Part shown: in pieces, positions 19,022 through 27,538 of the stretch | How positions within the stretch are numbered: the first letter of the stretch is position 1 | Layout of the letters: each line of letters begins with the position of its first letter | Source of the DNA: Pedosphaera sp. | GTDB taxonomy: Bacteria; Verrucomicrobiota; Verrucomicrobiia; Limisphaerales; Pedosphaeraceae | DNA length: 64,000 nt | Direction of reading: 5' to 3' | Assembly (NCBI GenBank): GCA_028293325.1 | Contig: JAQGPA010000131.1 | Span: 44,242-108,241, forward strand | Position numbers and translations under genes: made by a program | Notes under the pieces: generated by a model | The model's database searches: none | What the model was told of the DNA's origin: nothing | What the model saw: the letters and a program-made list of their open reading frames with translations, nothing else

Positions 19022-21805
19022 TTATCGGCCGACAATTTTAAATGGCATATGCAGGCGAACATCGTCGGACGCCGCGCCGATGAGGAATTCATAATCACCA
19101 GGCTCCACGACATATTGCTTTTTGACAGTGTCCCAGTAACGGAATTGTGCCACCGGAATGTCAATGGTCACACGCGACATTCCGCCAGCAGCCAGGTGAA
19201 TTCGCGAAAAGCCGCACAGCGCGAGTTTTGGCTGTGACAGGGTGGAATGCTTGTGGCGAAAATAAACCTGCGCCACTTCATCGCCATCGAGCTTGCCGCT
19301 GTTCTTCAAATTAAATGTGAGTTTCACCGTGTCAGATGCGATGAAATTTGAATCGTTCAACTTGGCGCTCGAATAATTGAACCTGGTGTAGCTCAAGCCG
19401 TGGCCGAAAGCGAACAACGGCTGGCCATTGAAATAGCGATAGGTGCGGTTGCTCATCGAATAATCGTCAAAATCCGGCAAATCTTCTGTTGAACGGTAGA
19501 AAGTGACCGGCAGGCGTCCGGCTGGATTCACATCACCAAATAAAATTTCTGCCACCGCGAGCCCGCCGGCTTCGCCCGGATACCATGCCTGCAAAATTGC
19601 CGGCAGATGTTTTGTTTCCCACGGCATGGCAACGGCACTGCCGCTGCAATTCACAAACACCACCGGTTTGCCGGTCGCTTTCAATGCTTTCAGAAAATCC
19701 GTTTGGACGGCGGGCAGTTCGATGCGCGTCCGGTCGCCGCCGCTGAAACCGTCGTAACGGCTGATCCCGCCAAATTCTTCGCCTTCAAGTTCCGGGCTGA
19801 TGCCGCCAACGTAAACAACAACATCCGCCGCCTTCACGCTGGCGAGCGCCTCAGCCAGGACCTTTTCTGAGAACTGGTTGGTTTCATCCTTGCGCAGGGC
19901 CAGAGGACAGCCAGCCATATACGTCACCTCGATATTCGGTCCAGCCATTTGTTTGAGGCCATCAAGAATCGTGATCGGATGGGATGGTTCGCCATTGTAA
20001 TTGCCGAGCAACATCGGCACAGAATCAGCATTCTCGCCGAGGACGACAATGCGTTTAATTTTGGCGCGGTTAAACGGCAGCACACCATCGTTCTTCAACA
20101 AAACAATGGATTCGCGCGCGGCTTTGAGCGCCAGCGCCGCGTGTTCTGGCGTATCGTTTTCTGAAATTGAAATTTTTGAAAACGGAACCTTATCAGCCGG
20201 ATCAAACAAGCCGAGACGAAACCGTGCCTGCAACGCATACCTCAATGCGCCGTCAATTTCCGTCTCCGTGATCAATCCTTTTTGAACCGCCCTGAGCAGC
20301 GCGTTGTAATCCCCACCACAGCAAATGTCACAGCCTGTTTTCACGGCAACCGCTGCGGCCTCTTCCGGCGTGGCCACAAATTTATGATTGGCATGAATGT
20401 CATTGATCGCGCCGCAGTCGGAAACAATGTAGCCGGTGAATCCCCACTGCTGGCGCAGAATGTCCGTGAGCAGGAGCCGGCCGGCGCAGGCAGGTGTGCC
20501 GAAAACGGAATTGTAAGCGCCCATGAAACCGTCCACATGCCCTTCGCGCACGGCCATTTCGAAATGTGGCAGGTAAGTTTCGTAAAAATCACGTTCGGGC
20601 GGCGCGGCGTCAAAACGATGCCGTTTCGATTCCGGCCCGCTGTGAACCGCAAAATGTTTGGCACAGGCCATCGTTTTGACATAGTTCGGATCATCGCCCT
20701 GCAAACCGCGAATGAAAGCAACGCCGATTTGTCCGGTTAAAAAGGTGTCTTCGCCGTAGGTTTCCTGACCACGACCCCAGCGGGGATCGCGAAAAATGTT
20801 AATGTTCGGCGACCAGAAAGTCAGGCCGGTGCAATTTTTACTATTGCCATCATGTGTGCGCGTGTATTCGTTGAATTTAGCGCGACCTTCAGTTGAAATC
20901 ACGTCCGCTTCTTCGTGAATCAAAGTCGTGTCCCAAGTCGCGGCCATCCCAATTGCCTGCGGAAACACCGTGGCGATGCCGTTGCGAGCCACGCCGTGAA
21001 GTGCTTCGCTCCAAAAGTCATAGGTTGGAATTCCCAATCGCGGAATCGCGGGCGTATCGTTGCGCACCTGCTGCACTTTTTCCGCCAGCGATAGGCGGCT
21101 GATGAGATCGTTCACGCGGGCATCAAGCGGTTGCGATAAATCTTTCCAGATTTCAGGACCATCAATTACCGGCACTTTGCTGGCGGCGGCGGTAAGCGAA
21201 TCCGCCAAATTGGAGGCTTTCGTCACCACGATCGTTGCGCCGGAAGCATTCTTGATTTCAAACGTGTTGAACTTCGCCTTTTCCTTCCGCGCCATGAAAG
21301 TCACCGTCAACGGGCCGTGCAGACTGTCGTCTAGATGTTCAATTTCATTGGTCAAATACAAAACCTTTTTTGCGCCGCCAGCTGCCACGAAAATATCAAG
21401 GTTCGATACAATGGTGATGTCGCCGGACGTGATGTCAAAAAGGCGTTGATCGGGTTCTTTGAAATAGGCTTCCGTTTCGCCAATGATCACAGTGTATTTG
21501 CCTGCCGGAAGATGCGGCACAGTGATGGCGAAACTTGCCCCCACAATTTCTTCATGGAAAGCAGCCTGATTGTCCGCCGTCGCGCCTTGAATAGACTGAT
21601 CATCACTTATTTTGAAGTGCGTGAACTGGCCGCTCACATTTACCGACTGGGCGCAGGTCTTGCAAGTTTCATCAGCCTGGCCCGCCTGAACCGCAGCCAA
21701 CGGGAGTAAAAATGCCAGGCCGCACAAGATTTTCCAAAACCGGGTGAGATTTGACCGGCAACTGAACTTGATTTCGGCGGCCATTTCTTGAAGAGCGGCA
21801 TTCAT
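19022..21805 (-). CDS. GH3 beta-xylosidase with malectin-like insert
   Basis: A 927-residue secreted GH3 enzyme. Its ATG overlaps the stop of the upstream transporter gene by 4 bp (ATGA), a strong sign of translational coupling and the reason for choosing this start. Signal peptide about 15-40. An N-terminal malectin-like domain (about 50-200, VNVSGQFTHFKISDDQ...AYFKEPDQRLFDI) precedes the GH3 core: FWSEALHGVARNGIATVFPQ, CAKHFAVHSGPE, and TGYIVSDCGAI, whose Asp (near residue 463) is the GH3 nucleophile. The second domain contains VLLKNDGVLPF, then a C-terminal fibronectin-like domain. Similarity of AVHSGPE and the PERDFYETYL region to bacterial and plant beta-xylosidases, plus xylA/xylB in the operon, point to xylo-oligosaccharides as substrate. 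Confidence 0.88.
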   Translation of the reverse strand: MNAALQEMAAEIKFSCRSNLTRFWKILCGLAFLLPLAAVQAGQADETCKTCAQSVNVSGQFTHFKISDDQSIQGATADNQAAFHEEIVGASFAITVPHLPAGKYTVIIGETEAYFKEPDQRLFDITSGDITIVSNLDIFVAAGGAKKVLYLTNEIEHLDDSLHGPLTVTFMARKEKAKFNTFEIKNASGATIVVTKASNLADSLTAAASKVPVIDGPEIWKDLSQPLDARVNDLISRLSLAEKVQQVRNDTPAIPRLGIPTYDFWSEALHGVARNGIATVFPQAIGMAATWDTTLIHEEADVISTEGRAKFNEYTRTHDGNSKNCTGLTFWSPNINIFRDPRWGRGQETYGEDTFLTGQIGVAFIRGLQGDDPNYVKTMACAKHFAVHSGPESKRHRFDAAPPERDFYETYLPHFEMAVREGHVDGFMGAYNSVFGTPACAGRLLLTDILRQQWGFTGYIVSDCGAINDIHANHKFVATPEEAAAVAVKTGCDICCGGDYNALLRAVQKGLITETEIDGALRYALQARFRLGLFDPADKVPFSKISISENDTPEHAALALKAARESIVLLKNDGVLPFNRAKIKRIVVLGENADSVPMLLGNYNGEPSHPITILDGLKQMAGPNIEVTYMAGCPLALRKDETNQFSEKVLAEALASVKAADVVVYVGGISPELEGEEFGGISRYDGFSGGDRTRIELPAVQTDFLKALKATGKPVVFVNCSGSAVAMPWETKHLPAILQAWYPGEAGGLAVAEILFGDVNPAGRLPVTFYRSTEDLPDFDDYSMSNRTYRYFNGQPLFAFGHGLSYTRFNYSSAKLNDSNFIASDTVKLTFNLKNSGKLDGDEVAQVYFRHKHSTLSQPKLALCGFSRIHLAAGGMSRVTIDIPVAQFRYWDTVKKQYVVEPGDYEFLIGAASDDVRLHMPFKIVGR

Positions 21806-23253
21806 TTGGCGATTAACTGAGGTTGACGTTCGCCGGAGCGCGACCACAGTTTTTCCATTTGTTCCAGCGAACGCCCCTTGGTTTCCGGCACGAATCTCCA
21901 AACAAACAAGGCGGCCAAGACGCTCATCACGCCATAAACCCAGTAAGCGAAGCCATGGCTGAAATGCTTCACCAAGTAAGGATTATTGTTCAAGATTGGG
22001 AAAGACCAGCTCACCAGGTAATTGGCAATCCATTGCGCGGCCACCGCCACCGCCATGGCCTTGCCGCGAATCTGGTTCGGAAAAATCTCGCTCAACAACA
22101 CCCAGGTTACCGGTCCCCAGGAAACGGCAAAGCCGGCGATATACCCCAGCATGCAGACGAGTGCGACCATGCCCTTGCCCTGCAGCATAAAGTCCGCGCC
22201 CAAGGCCATCATGCTTATGGCCATGATGAGCGCGCCAATGATCTGGAGGGGTTTGCGCCCGTATTTATCCACAGTCAATATGGCCACGACCGTGAAGACG
22301 AGGTTAACGGCTCCGACAATGATCGTTTGGAGCAGTGAAGCGTTGGTGTTCAAGCCCATTCCTTTGAAAATTTCCGGGGCATAGTAGAGCACAACGTTGA
22401 TGCCGATAAATTGCTGGAAAACCGAGAGCATGATGCCGATCAAAACGACCAGCACGCCGAACGAAAACATCCGGCCCGAATGGTGTTCAGAAAGTGAAGC
22501 GCGAATTTCGGCAATTTCCTTTTCCCCTTCCTCCCTGGTTACCAGCCGCGAAAGGACATTACGGGCTTCGTCTTCCCTGCCCTTCAGCATCAGATAACGC
22601 GGGGTCTCGGGAACCAGAAACAACAGCAGCAGAAACGCGATAGAAGGCACCGCTCCCGACGCGAACATATAACGCCAGCCGATGGTGTTGAGCCAGTTTT
22701 CACTGTCCCCCGCCCGGGCAATCCCATAATTAATAAAGTAAATCACCAACATGCCGAAAATGATGGCCAGTTGGTTCCAAGCGACGAGATTGCCCCGAAT
22801 CCGTGCCGGAGCGATTTCAGCGATATACATGGGGGATAGCATGGAGGCCAGTCCCACGCCGACACCGCCCAATATCCGATAAAAAACAAACATCCAGATA
22901 TAGTCCGCACCACCATGACCGACCGGGGCGAAAGGAAATTCAGGGGCGGCAGAACCCAAGGCCGAGATTAAAAACAGCACCGCCGCGATAATTAATCCGC
23001 GCTTGCGACCGATATGCGTGCTGACCCAGCCGCCGAGCATGCCACCGATAATGCAGCCGATTAATGCGCTGGAAACCACAAAGCCGAGCAGCGAGTTGGC
23101 AGCGTTGGGATCGCTTAAGTTCCGTGGGTCAATGAAATAAGCCCGCAGGCTGCCCACGGCGCCCGAAATAACAGCGGTGTCATAACCAAAAAGCAGTCCG
23201 CCCAACGTGGCAATGAGTGTGAGCAGAATGATGTAGCTATTTAATCGTGCCAT
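21802..23253 (-). CDS. xylE: D-xylose/proton symporter, MFS sugar porter
   Basis: A 483-residue, 12-helix major facilitator of the sugar porter family that follows E. coli XylE closely along its length: GGLLFGYDTAVISGAVGSL in helix 1, GRKRGL between helices 2 and 3, YIAEIAPARIRGNLVAWNQ, WRYMFASGAVPS, PETPRYLM, FQQFIGINVVLYYAPEIF, VDKYGRKPLQIIGA, WGPVTWVLLSEIFP and the closing FVPETKGRSLE. It imports xylose produced by the two secreted glycosidases encoded next to it. It sits 32 bp after xylB and overlaps the GH3 start by 4 bp. Confidence 0.9.
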   Translation of the reverse strand: MARLNSYIILLTLIATLGGLLFGYDTAVISGAVGSLRAYFIDPRNLSDPNAANSLLGFVVSSALIGCIIGGMLGGWVSTHIGRKRGLIIAAVLFLISALGSAAPEFPFAPVGHGGADYIWMFVFYRILGGVGVGLASMLSPMYIAEIAPARIRGNLVAWNQLAIIFGMLVIYFINYGIARAGDSENWLNTIGWRYMFASGAVPSIAFLLLLFLVPETPRYLMLKGREDEARNVLSRLVTREEGEKEIAEIRASLSEHHSGRMFSFGVLVVLIGIMLSVFQQFIGINVVLYYAPEIFKGMGLNTNASLLQTIIVGAVNLVFTVVAILTVDKYGRKPLQIIGALIMAISMMALGADFMLQGKGMVALVCMLGYIAGFAVSWGPVTWVLLSEIFPNQIRGKAMAVAVAAQWIANYLVSWSFPILNNNPYLVKHFSHGFAYWVYGVMSVLAALFVWRFVPETKGRSLEQMEKLWSRSGERQPQLIAK

Positions 23254-23285
23254 AAATGAATTGAGCTGTTTGGTTGGTTTGGGAG

Positions 23286-24773
23286 TTACAGAAATTTTTG
23301 AGCGGCCAGTGTTTGGGTGAGTGCGGTGTGTTTTTGCCGGATTTCACCATAGTCAAAGGAAGCTTGTTTACCCGGCTCCGCCATTTCACTGCGGTTGACC
23401 TGCACAATGCTGGCGGACCAATCATTCACGGAATGGGTCGTTTCCACGGTGGCCAATGCCTGAATTGCAGCGCCCAAGGCCGCGCCTTCGGCTTGGGCGA
23501 GAGTGACCACGCGGCAATTAAAAATATCAGCGCAGATCTGCCGCCAGATGGCGCTTTTGCTGCCGCCGCCGGTAAGCCGGATCTCGGCCGGGGAAATGCC
23601 CAGTTCCCGCATGCGCTCCAGTCCGTAGGCCAGCCCCAAAGTCACTCCTTCCATAACCGCACGGGCAAGCAAAGCGGGCTTCAGGTTGTGAGCCGTCAGA
23701 CCATGGAAAACGCCGCTGCCACCGGGCAGGTTTGGCGTGCGCTCGCCCTGCAGATAGGGCAGAAACATTATTCCTTCGGAACCGGCTGGAGCGCTCGCAA
23801 CCGCCGCTTCAAACTGCGCCAATGACCAGCCAAAGAGATTGCGGACCGCTTCCGTTGCCACCGTCACATTCATGGTGCAAACCAGCGGCAGCCAAGCGTT
23901 GGTGCTGTCGCAGAAACCGGCAATTTCTCCTTTAGCATCGGTTATAGGGTTTTTGCTATAGGCATAGATAGTGCCGGAAGTCCCCAAACTTGCTGTCACC
24001 AGGCCGGCAGTAACATTAGCCGTACCGATGGCCCCCATCATGTTGTCTCCGCCGCCGGCGCTGACCATGACTTCACTGGAGAGTTGCCAACGTTCAGCCA
24101 GTTCCCCCTTTAACACCCCAATGGCTTCCCGCGAGGAGCCGACCTTTGGCATTTTTTCAATCAGGGCCGGATCAATAAATTTTAAAATGTCTTGTTCCCA
24201 TGCGCGATGATGAATGTTCAATAATGCCGTGCCCGAAGCGTCGCCATATTCCATCTTGAACTTTCCGGTGAGGTAAAAGTTCAGATAATCGTGCGGCAAC
24301 AATACGGTGGTCAGCCGGGCAAAATTTTCCGGCTCATGGCGTTTAAGCCACAAAATTTTGGGTGCCGTGAAACCGGGAAGCATGTCCAGCCCGACTCGCT
24401 CAATGAAAAAACGCGCACCGCCAAAATGAGCCCGCAAAAGATCACATTCTTCCACGGTGGAGGTATCGCACCACAGCTTAGCCGGACGAATCACTTGGGC
24501 CTGTTTGTCCAAGGCAACAAATCCATGTTGTTGTCCGGAAATCCCGATGCCGCGCACTTGCTTGCGCCGAGTTCCCAAGCTTTCCAGAACCTTCTGAATC
24601 GTGGCCTCCATGGCTTCAATCCATTGGGAGGGATGTTGCTCCATGTGCCCCGGCGGCAATCCGGGCAGGACATCGTAGTTTTGTGCGGCGGACGCAATGA
24701 TTTGCCCCGTCTCACCATCCAAAGCGATGGTCTTCGTGCTTTGCGTGCCGCAGTCAATACCCAGGTAAATCAT
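23286..24773 (-). CDS. xylB: Xylulokinase
   Basis: A 495-residue FGGY-family kinase that phosphorylates D-xylulose to xylulose 5-phosphate for the pentose phosphate pathway. The N-terminal phosphate motif is YLGIDCGTQSTK; then ISGQQHGFVALD, RPAKLWCDTST, FTAPKILWLKRHEP, PHDYLNFYLTG and YGDASGTALLN, all typical of xylulokinases, and the ATP-side signature RLTGGGSKSAIWRQICADI followed by EGAALGAA. It lies 10 bp after xylA and 32 bp before the transporter, in one operon. Length is normal for the family. Confidence 0.93.
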   Translation of the reverse strand: MIYLGIDCGTQSTKTIALDGETGQIIASAAQNYDVLPGLPPGHMEQHPSQWIEAMEATIQKVLESLGTRRKQVRGIGISGQQHGFVALDKQAQVIRPAKLWCDTSTVEECDLLRAHFGGARFFIERVGLDMLPGFTAPKILWLKRHEPENFARLTTVLLPHDYLNFYLTGKFKMEYGDASGTALLNIHHRAWEQDILKFIDPALIEKMPKVGSSREAIGVLKGELAERWQLSSEVMVSAGGGDNMMGAIGTANVTAGLVTASLGTSGTIYAYSKNPITDAKGEIAGFCDSTNAWLPLVCTMNVTVATEAVRNLFGWSLAQFEAAVASAPAGSEGIMFLPYLQGERTPNLPGGSGVFHGLTAHNLKPALLARAVMEGVTLGLAYGLERMRELGISPAEIRLTGGGSKSAIWRQICADIFNCRVVTLAQAEGAALGAAIQALATVETTHSVNDWSASIVQVNRSEMAEPGKQASFDYGEIRQKHTALTQTLAAQKFL

Positions 24774-24783
24774 GCAAGATTGC

Positions 24784-25818
24784 TTAGTAGAGACATTTGG
24801 CCAGATAGCCGGCCAAGGCCGTGTACCTTTGGGTGGAACGGAACTCGGCGATTTTCTTGCGGTCTACCTTGAGCGCTTTGGCCCATAGCCGCTGCAAATT
24901 TGCCGCGCTGGTGTGCAGGATGTCCGCGATGTCCTCCTGGCGGTCGGTGCGCGGGGCCTTGACGTCAAAAGCGAGAATGCCTTCCCATTTGGCATCCTGC
25001 AGCACCACGCACAAGGCCAGGTCCTTTAACGGTTCGGTGTAACCAAAGGGCAGATCCTGGTCGTAGCGGGTGGTGTCTTGAGAGTTTAGATGAATATGAA
25101 ATAATTTACCGGCTTCCAAACAAAGCTCCACGTCCCAGACATAATCCAAGCCAGCCATACGGCTGTGCGCGGTTTCAGGATTGAGTCCAAACAGGTGCTG
25201 GACGGCGGCATCCAGGCGGCTGATCAGGTAAAGGGCCTCCCCCACGCTGCTCAGATACATGTTGGCGCGCGGTTCGTTGGGCTTGGGCTCAATGGCAAAA
25301 CGCGGAGCTTTTTTGCCGTATTTTGCCAAGGCGTATTCGCCCACGGCGTTGAAACCTTCAACCATGCGCCGAAAGGAGTCCTGCCCGTTCTTGGCCAGCA
25401 TGAAATCAAAACCTTCGCGACCGTTCCAAAACACCATCACTTCCGCGCCGAGTTCAACGGTGACATCCACCGCCTGCAGGGCGTTCTTCAGTGCCAGTTT
25501 GCGTACCGTGCGCTCATTGCTCGTCATGGCGCCATCCTTGAAAATCGGATCAGCAAAAAACGACGGCGTGTACATGCCCATTTTCAAGCCGTATTGTTTC
25601 AACAGCTTTTTGGCCTTTGGCACGTCGCTTAATGGAATTTCAACGTCATGCGCCTCAATGTAGGTGATGCCCGCCGCCGCCAGCAAAGGAATACGGTCCA
25701 AAACCGGAATTTCCTGACGCGTCGGCCCGCCAAACGGATCCCGACCGGGACCCAAGTTCCACACACCCGCACCCAGACCTTGTTTGCCGCTTTTAGACGA
25801 AATAATGATTTTGTTCAT
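24784..25818 (-). CDS. xylA: Xylose isomerase (short, actinobacterial-like type)
   Basis: A 344-residue cytoplasmic TIM barrel interconverting D-xylose and D-xylulose, first gene of the operon. Family landmarks: GVWNLGPGRDPFGGPTR, YIEAHDVEI, MYTPSFFADPIFKDGA, VFWNGREGFDF, AIEPKPNEPR (metal Glu and catalytic Lys), LNPETAHSRMAGLDY (metal Glu and His), RYDQDLPFG (two metal Asp) and FDVKAPRTD (metal Asp). The sequence HIHLNSQD places His (about residue 242) where the Streptomyces-type enzymes have the metal-binding Asp of HIDLNGQ. All other first-shell ligands appear present, so the enzyme is probably active, but metal preference may differ. The promoter region is long, with a hairpin-like element 276 bp upstream. 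Confidence 0.88.
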   Translation of the reverse strand: MNKIIISSKSGKQGLGAGVWNLGPGRDPFGGPTRQEIPVLDRIPLLAAAGITYIEAHDVEIPLSDVPKAKKLLKQYGLKMGMYTPSFFADPIFKDGAMTSNERTVRKLALKNALQAVDVTVELGAEVMVFWNGREGFDFMLAKNGQDSFRRMVEGFNAVGEYALAKYGKKAPRFAIEPKPNEPRANMYLSSVGEALYLISRLDAAVQHLFGLNPETAHSRMAGLDYVWDVELCLEAGKLFHIHLNSQDTTRYDQDLPFGYTEPLKDLALCVVLQDAKWEGILAFDVKAPRTDRQEDIADILHTSAANLQRLWAKALKVDRKKIAEFRSTQRYTALAGYLAKCLY

Positions 25819-26096
25819 GTTAATTTTACCTGAAATGTTTTAGTGCCAGTTTAAGAATTGATCTTGTCACCATGATTCACAGCGATGCAACAACTTATAA
25901 TGAACGGTTTTGATTTTGTGCATGTTTATCGATGTTGGTATCGTTAGCTTCATTTTTCATCAATAACGCTTTACACCCGATCTTCGGGGCTTGATGCCAA
26001 ACAAAAAACAACGAGCAACGTCGCAAAAATAATTCTCAATTGAAATGATTTACATGCGCTTATATCAAGAGACTAATTGAACGGCGAGGTAAGGGG
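25819..26096. other. Long leader of the xylose operon
   Basis: About 280 bp of AT-rich non-coding DNA between xylA and the hairpin-like element. It should hold the operon promoter and any sugar-responsive operator, but I could not identify a convincing palindrome or -10/-35 pair by eye. It has no open frame of note. Confidence 0.4.
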
Positions 26097-26127
26097 TATC
26101 CCCTAAAGCGGGGACCTAAAGCGGGGA
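26097..26127. promoter_or_regulatory. Hairpin-like element, copy 3, with duplicated right arm
   Basis: TATCCCCTAAAGCGGGGA followed directly by a second CCTAAAGCGGGGA. The inverted repeat is the variant CCCC-TAAAGC-GGGG, and only its right half is duplicated. It lies upstream of xylA in the same orientation as the other copies. Confidence 0.5.
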
Positions 26128-26208
26128 AGCAGCTCATAAGCAACACGAACGGCTATTAATATAGTGTAGCAAAAGTATTTGAACTAATCGGGGTATGCTT
26201 TCTACCAC

Positions 26209-26732
26209 TCAAAGGGATGCGCATGGTGGCGATTGTAGTCGGGCCAGCTGATCCACCAGCATCTGGCGAGAGGCGGCATCGAAGCATCTCACATATTTGT
26301 CGGTGAACGCCCGTTACAGCAATTCGGCCTGATTAAGCCAGTTGGCGTAGGCGGAGGGGGTAAACCGGACGGAAGCGGACGGTGGCCAGCAACCGGGCCA
26401 CGGTGGCGTAGTGAACGTTTGCCACGATGGCTTGGGCCACCACCTCCTGTTGGAGACTGCGCACGTCCCAGCGGCTGAGCGGCCGGCCGTAAGCCCCGGG
26501 ATGGGTGGCAGGCCATCCGCTTGATCTGCACCCGTTGCAGAGGGGAGAAACGTGGGGGGCGCCCGCTGCGCTTGGCATTCCAAATGGCCTCCACCCCGCA
26601 AGCCGCGTAGCGCCACCATAAATACCACAGCGTGGCGCGACTGCCGCCCAACCAGTGCAGGATGTCAGCAGGCCGTTCGCCCTGGTCCAAGGCCAGCAGC
26701 AGCCGCGCGCGGTTGCTCACGCGCTGGATCAA
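26209..26732 (-). pseudogene. IS630-family transposase remnant
   Basis: The first ~75 residues read as the helix-turn-helix domain of IS630-type transposases (NRARLLLALDQGERPADILHW, LWYLWWRYAACGVEAIW, KRSGRPPRFSPLQRVQIKRM). A frameshift then moves the homology to another frame (GRPLSRWDVRSLQQEVVAQ, IVANVHYATVARLLA), which soon stops. The catalytic DDE domain is absent. A further piece, FTDKYVRCFDAASRQMLVDQ ending at 26209, may be the 3' end of the same or another element. No terminal inverted repeats were evident, so the element is dead. Confidence 0.7.
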
Positions 26733-26745
26733 CTGCCCTCGTCTC

Positions 26746-27538
26746 CTACCTATATTGTGGTTTGGCTAGTGAGTATTTTTCTCATTTTGGGAGGTTTAAA
26801 TTCATCAAATGGCTGCAAACAAAGGGGATTCACGCTGTTTTCTTCGTAAAAAGCTGAGCGACACGAGCGACAGTCGGGATTTAGGGAAGGTGATTAAATC
26901 GCCAAGATGAACGATAAGAAAGTTCGGAGTGAGGGAGTTCACCGCGGAGTCGCGGCGCGGAGAGCGCACAAGGGGGACCTGGCACAAGGCGGGGATCACT
27001 GGAAGCGAGCGGGGAACGCGGAGGGTGCTTGCGCACGGGTCCTTCCGGACTGGTCATTATGAAGATAAACAAAGAAGTTCAGGGTTCAGGGTTCCGTACC
27101 CCTCTCCCCATGCCCTCTCCCCACTCGGGTGGAGCGAGGGTGGCGGAAGTCGTTGGCAGGGTTTGGATCGTGGGGTGTGTCTTGGCTCGGACCCGGCGGG
27201 GTCCTTCCGCACGGGTCATCATGGGGACAACAGCACCGACCACAACCCGGCTGGTCAGGGGGGTGAATTTAAGGATAGTCAAGGCAGCCTTAAGGATGGA
27301 CAAGGCGGGTCAAGGTAATTTAAGAATGAATTTTTTATGGTCCTGGTGGAGTGTAGCGCAAATCTTTGAAAAATCGATTTTAGACCTGACGCAACACCCG
27401 TAGATAAACGCACCTGTAATATGTTCAAAAACTTTTGCTACAGAACACTAGCGGCCTGTCGCACTGTCATATCGAGGCAAGACCAGGAAAACGTAGATGC
27501 CAGTTGATTTTATTTGTTAATCTTCTAGCCTGAGTTGA
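26746..27538. repeat. Repetitive non-coding DNA before the sensor kinase
   Basis: Nearly 800 bp without a believable gene. It contains imperfect direct copies of GGGTCCTTCCGNAC (near 27038 and 27199), each followed by GGTCAT and ATG, plus CCCTCTCCCC/CCCTCTCCCC tracts with a facing GAGCGAGGGTGG (27100-27145), the look of intergenic repeats common in Verrucomicrobiota. Open frames here are low-complexity. The last ~100 bp presumably carry the promoter of the kinase gene. Confidence 0.45.

Noticed and set aside
26929..27403. Overlapping frames in repetitive DNA before the kinase
   Set aside because: Arg/Gly-rich, low-complexity translations in several frames; direct repeats explain them.
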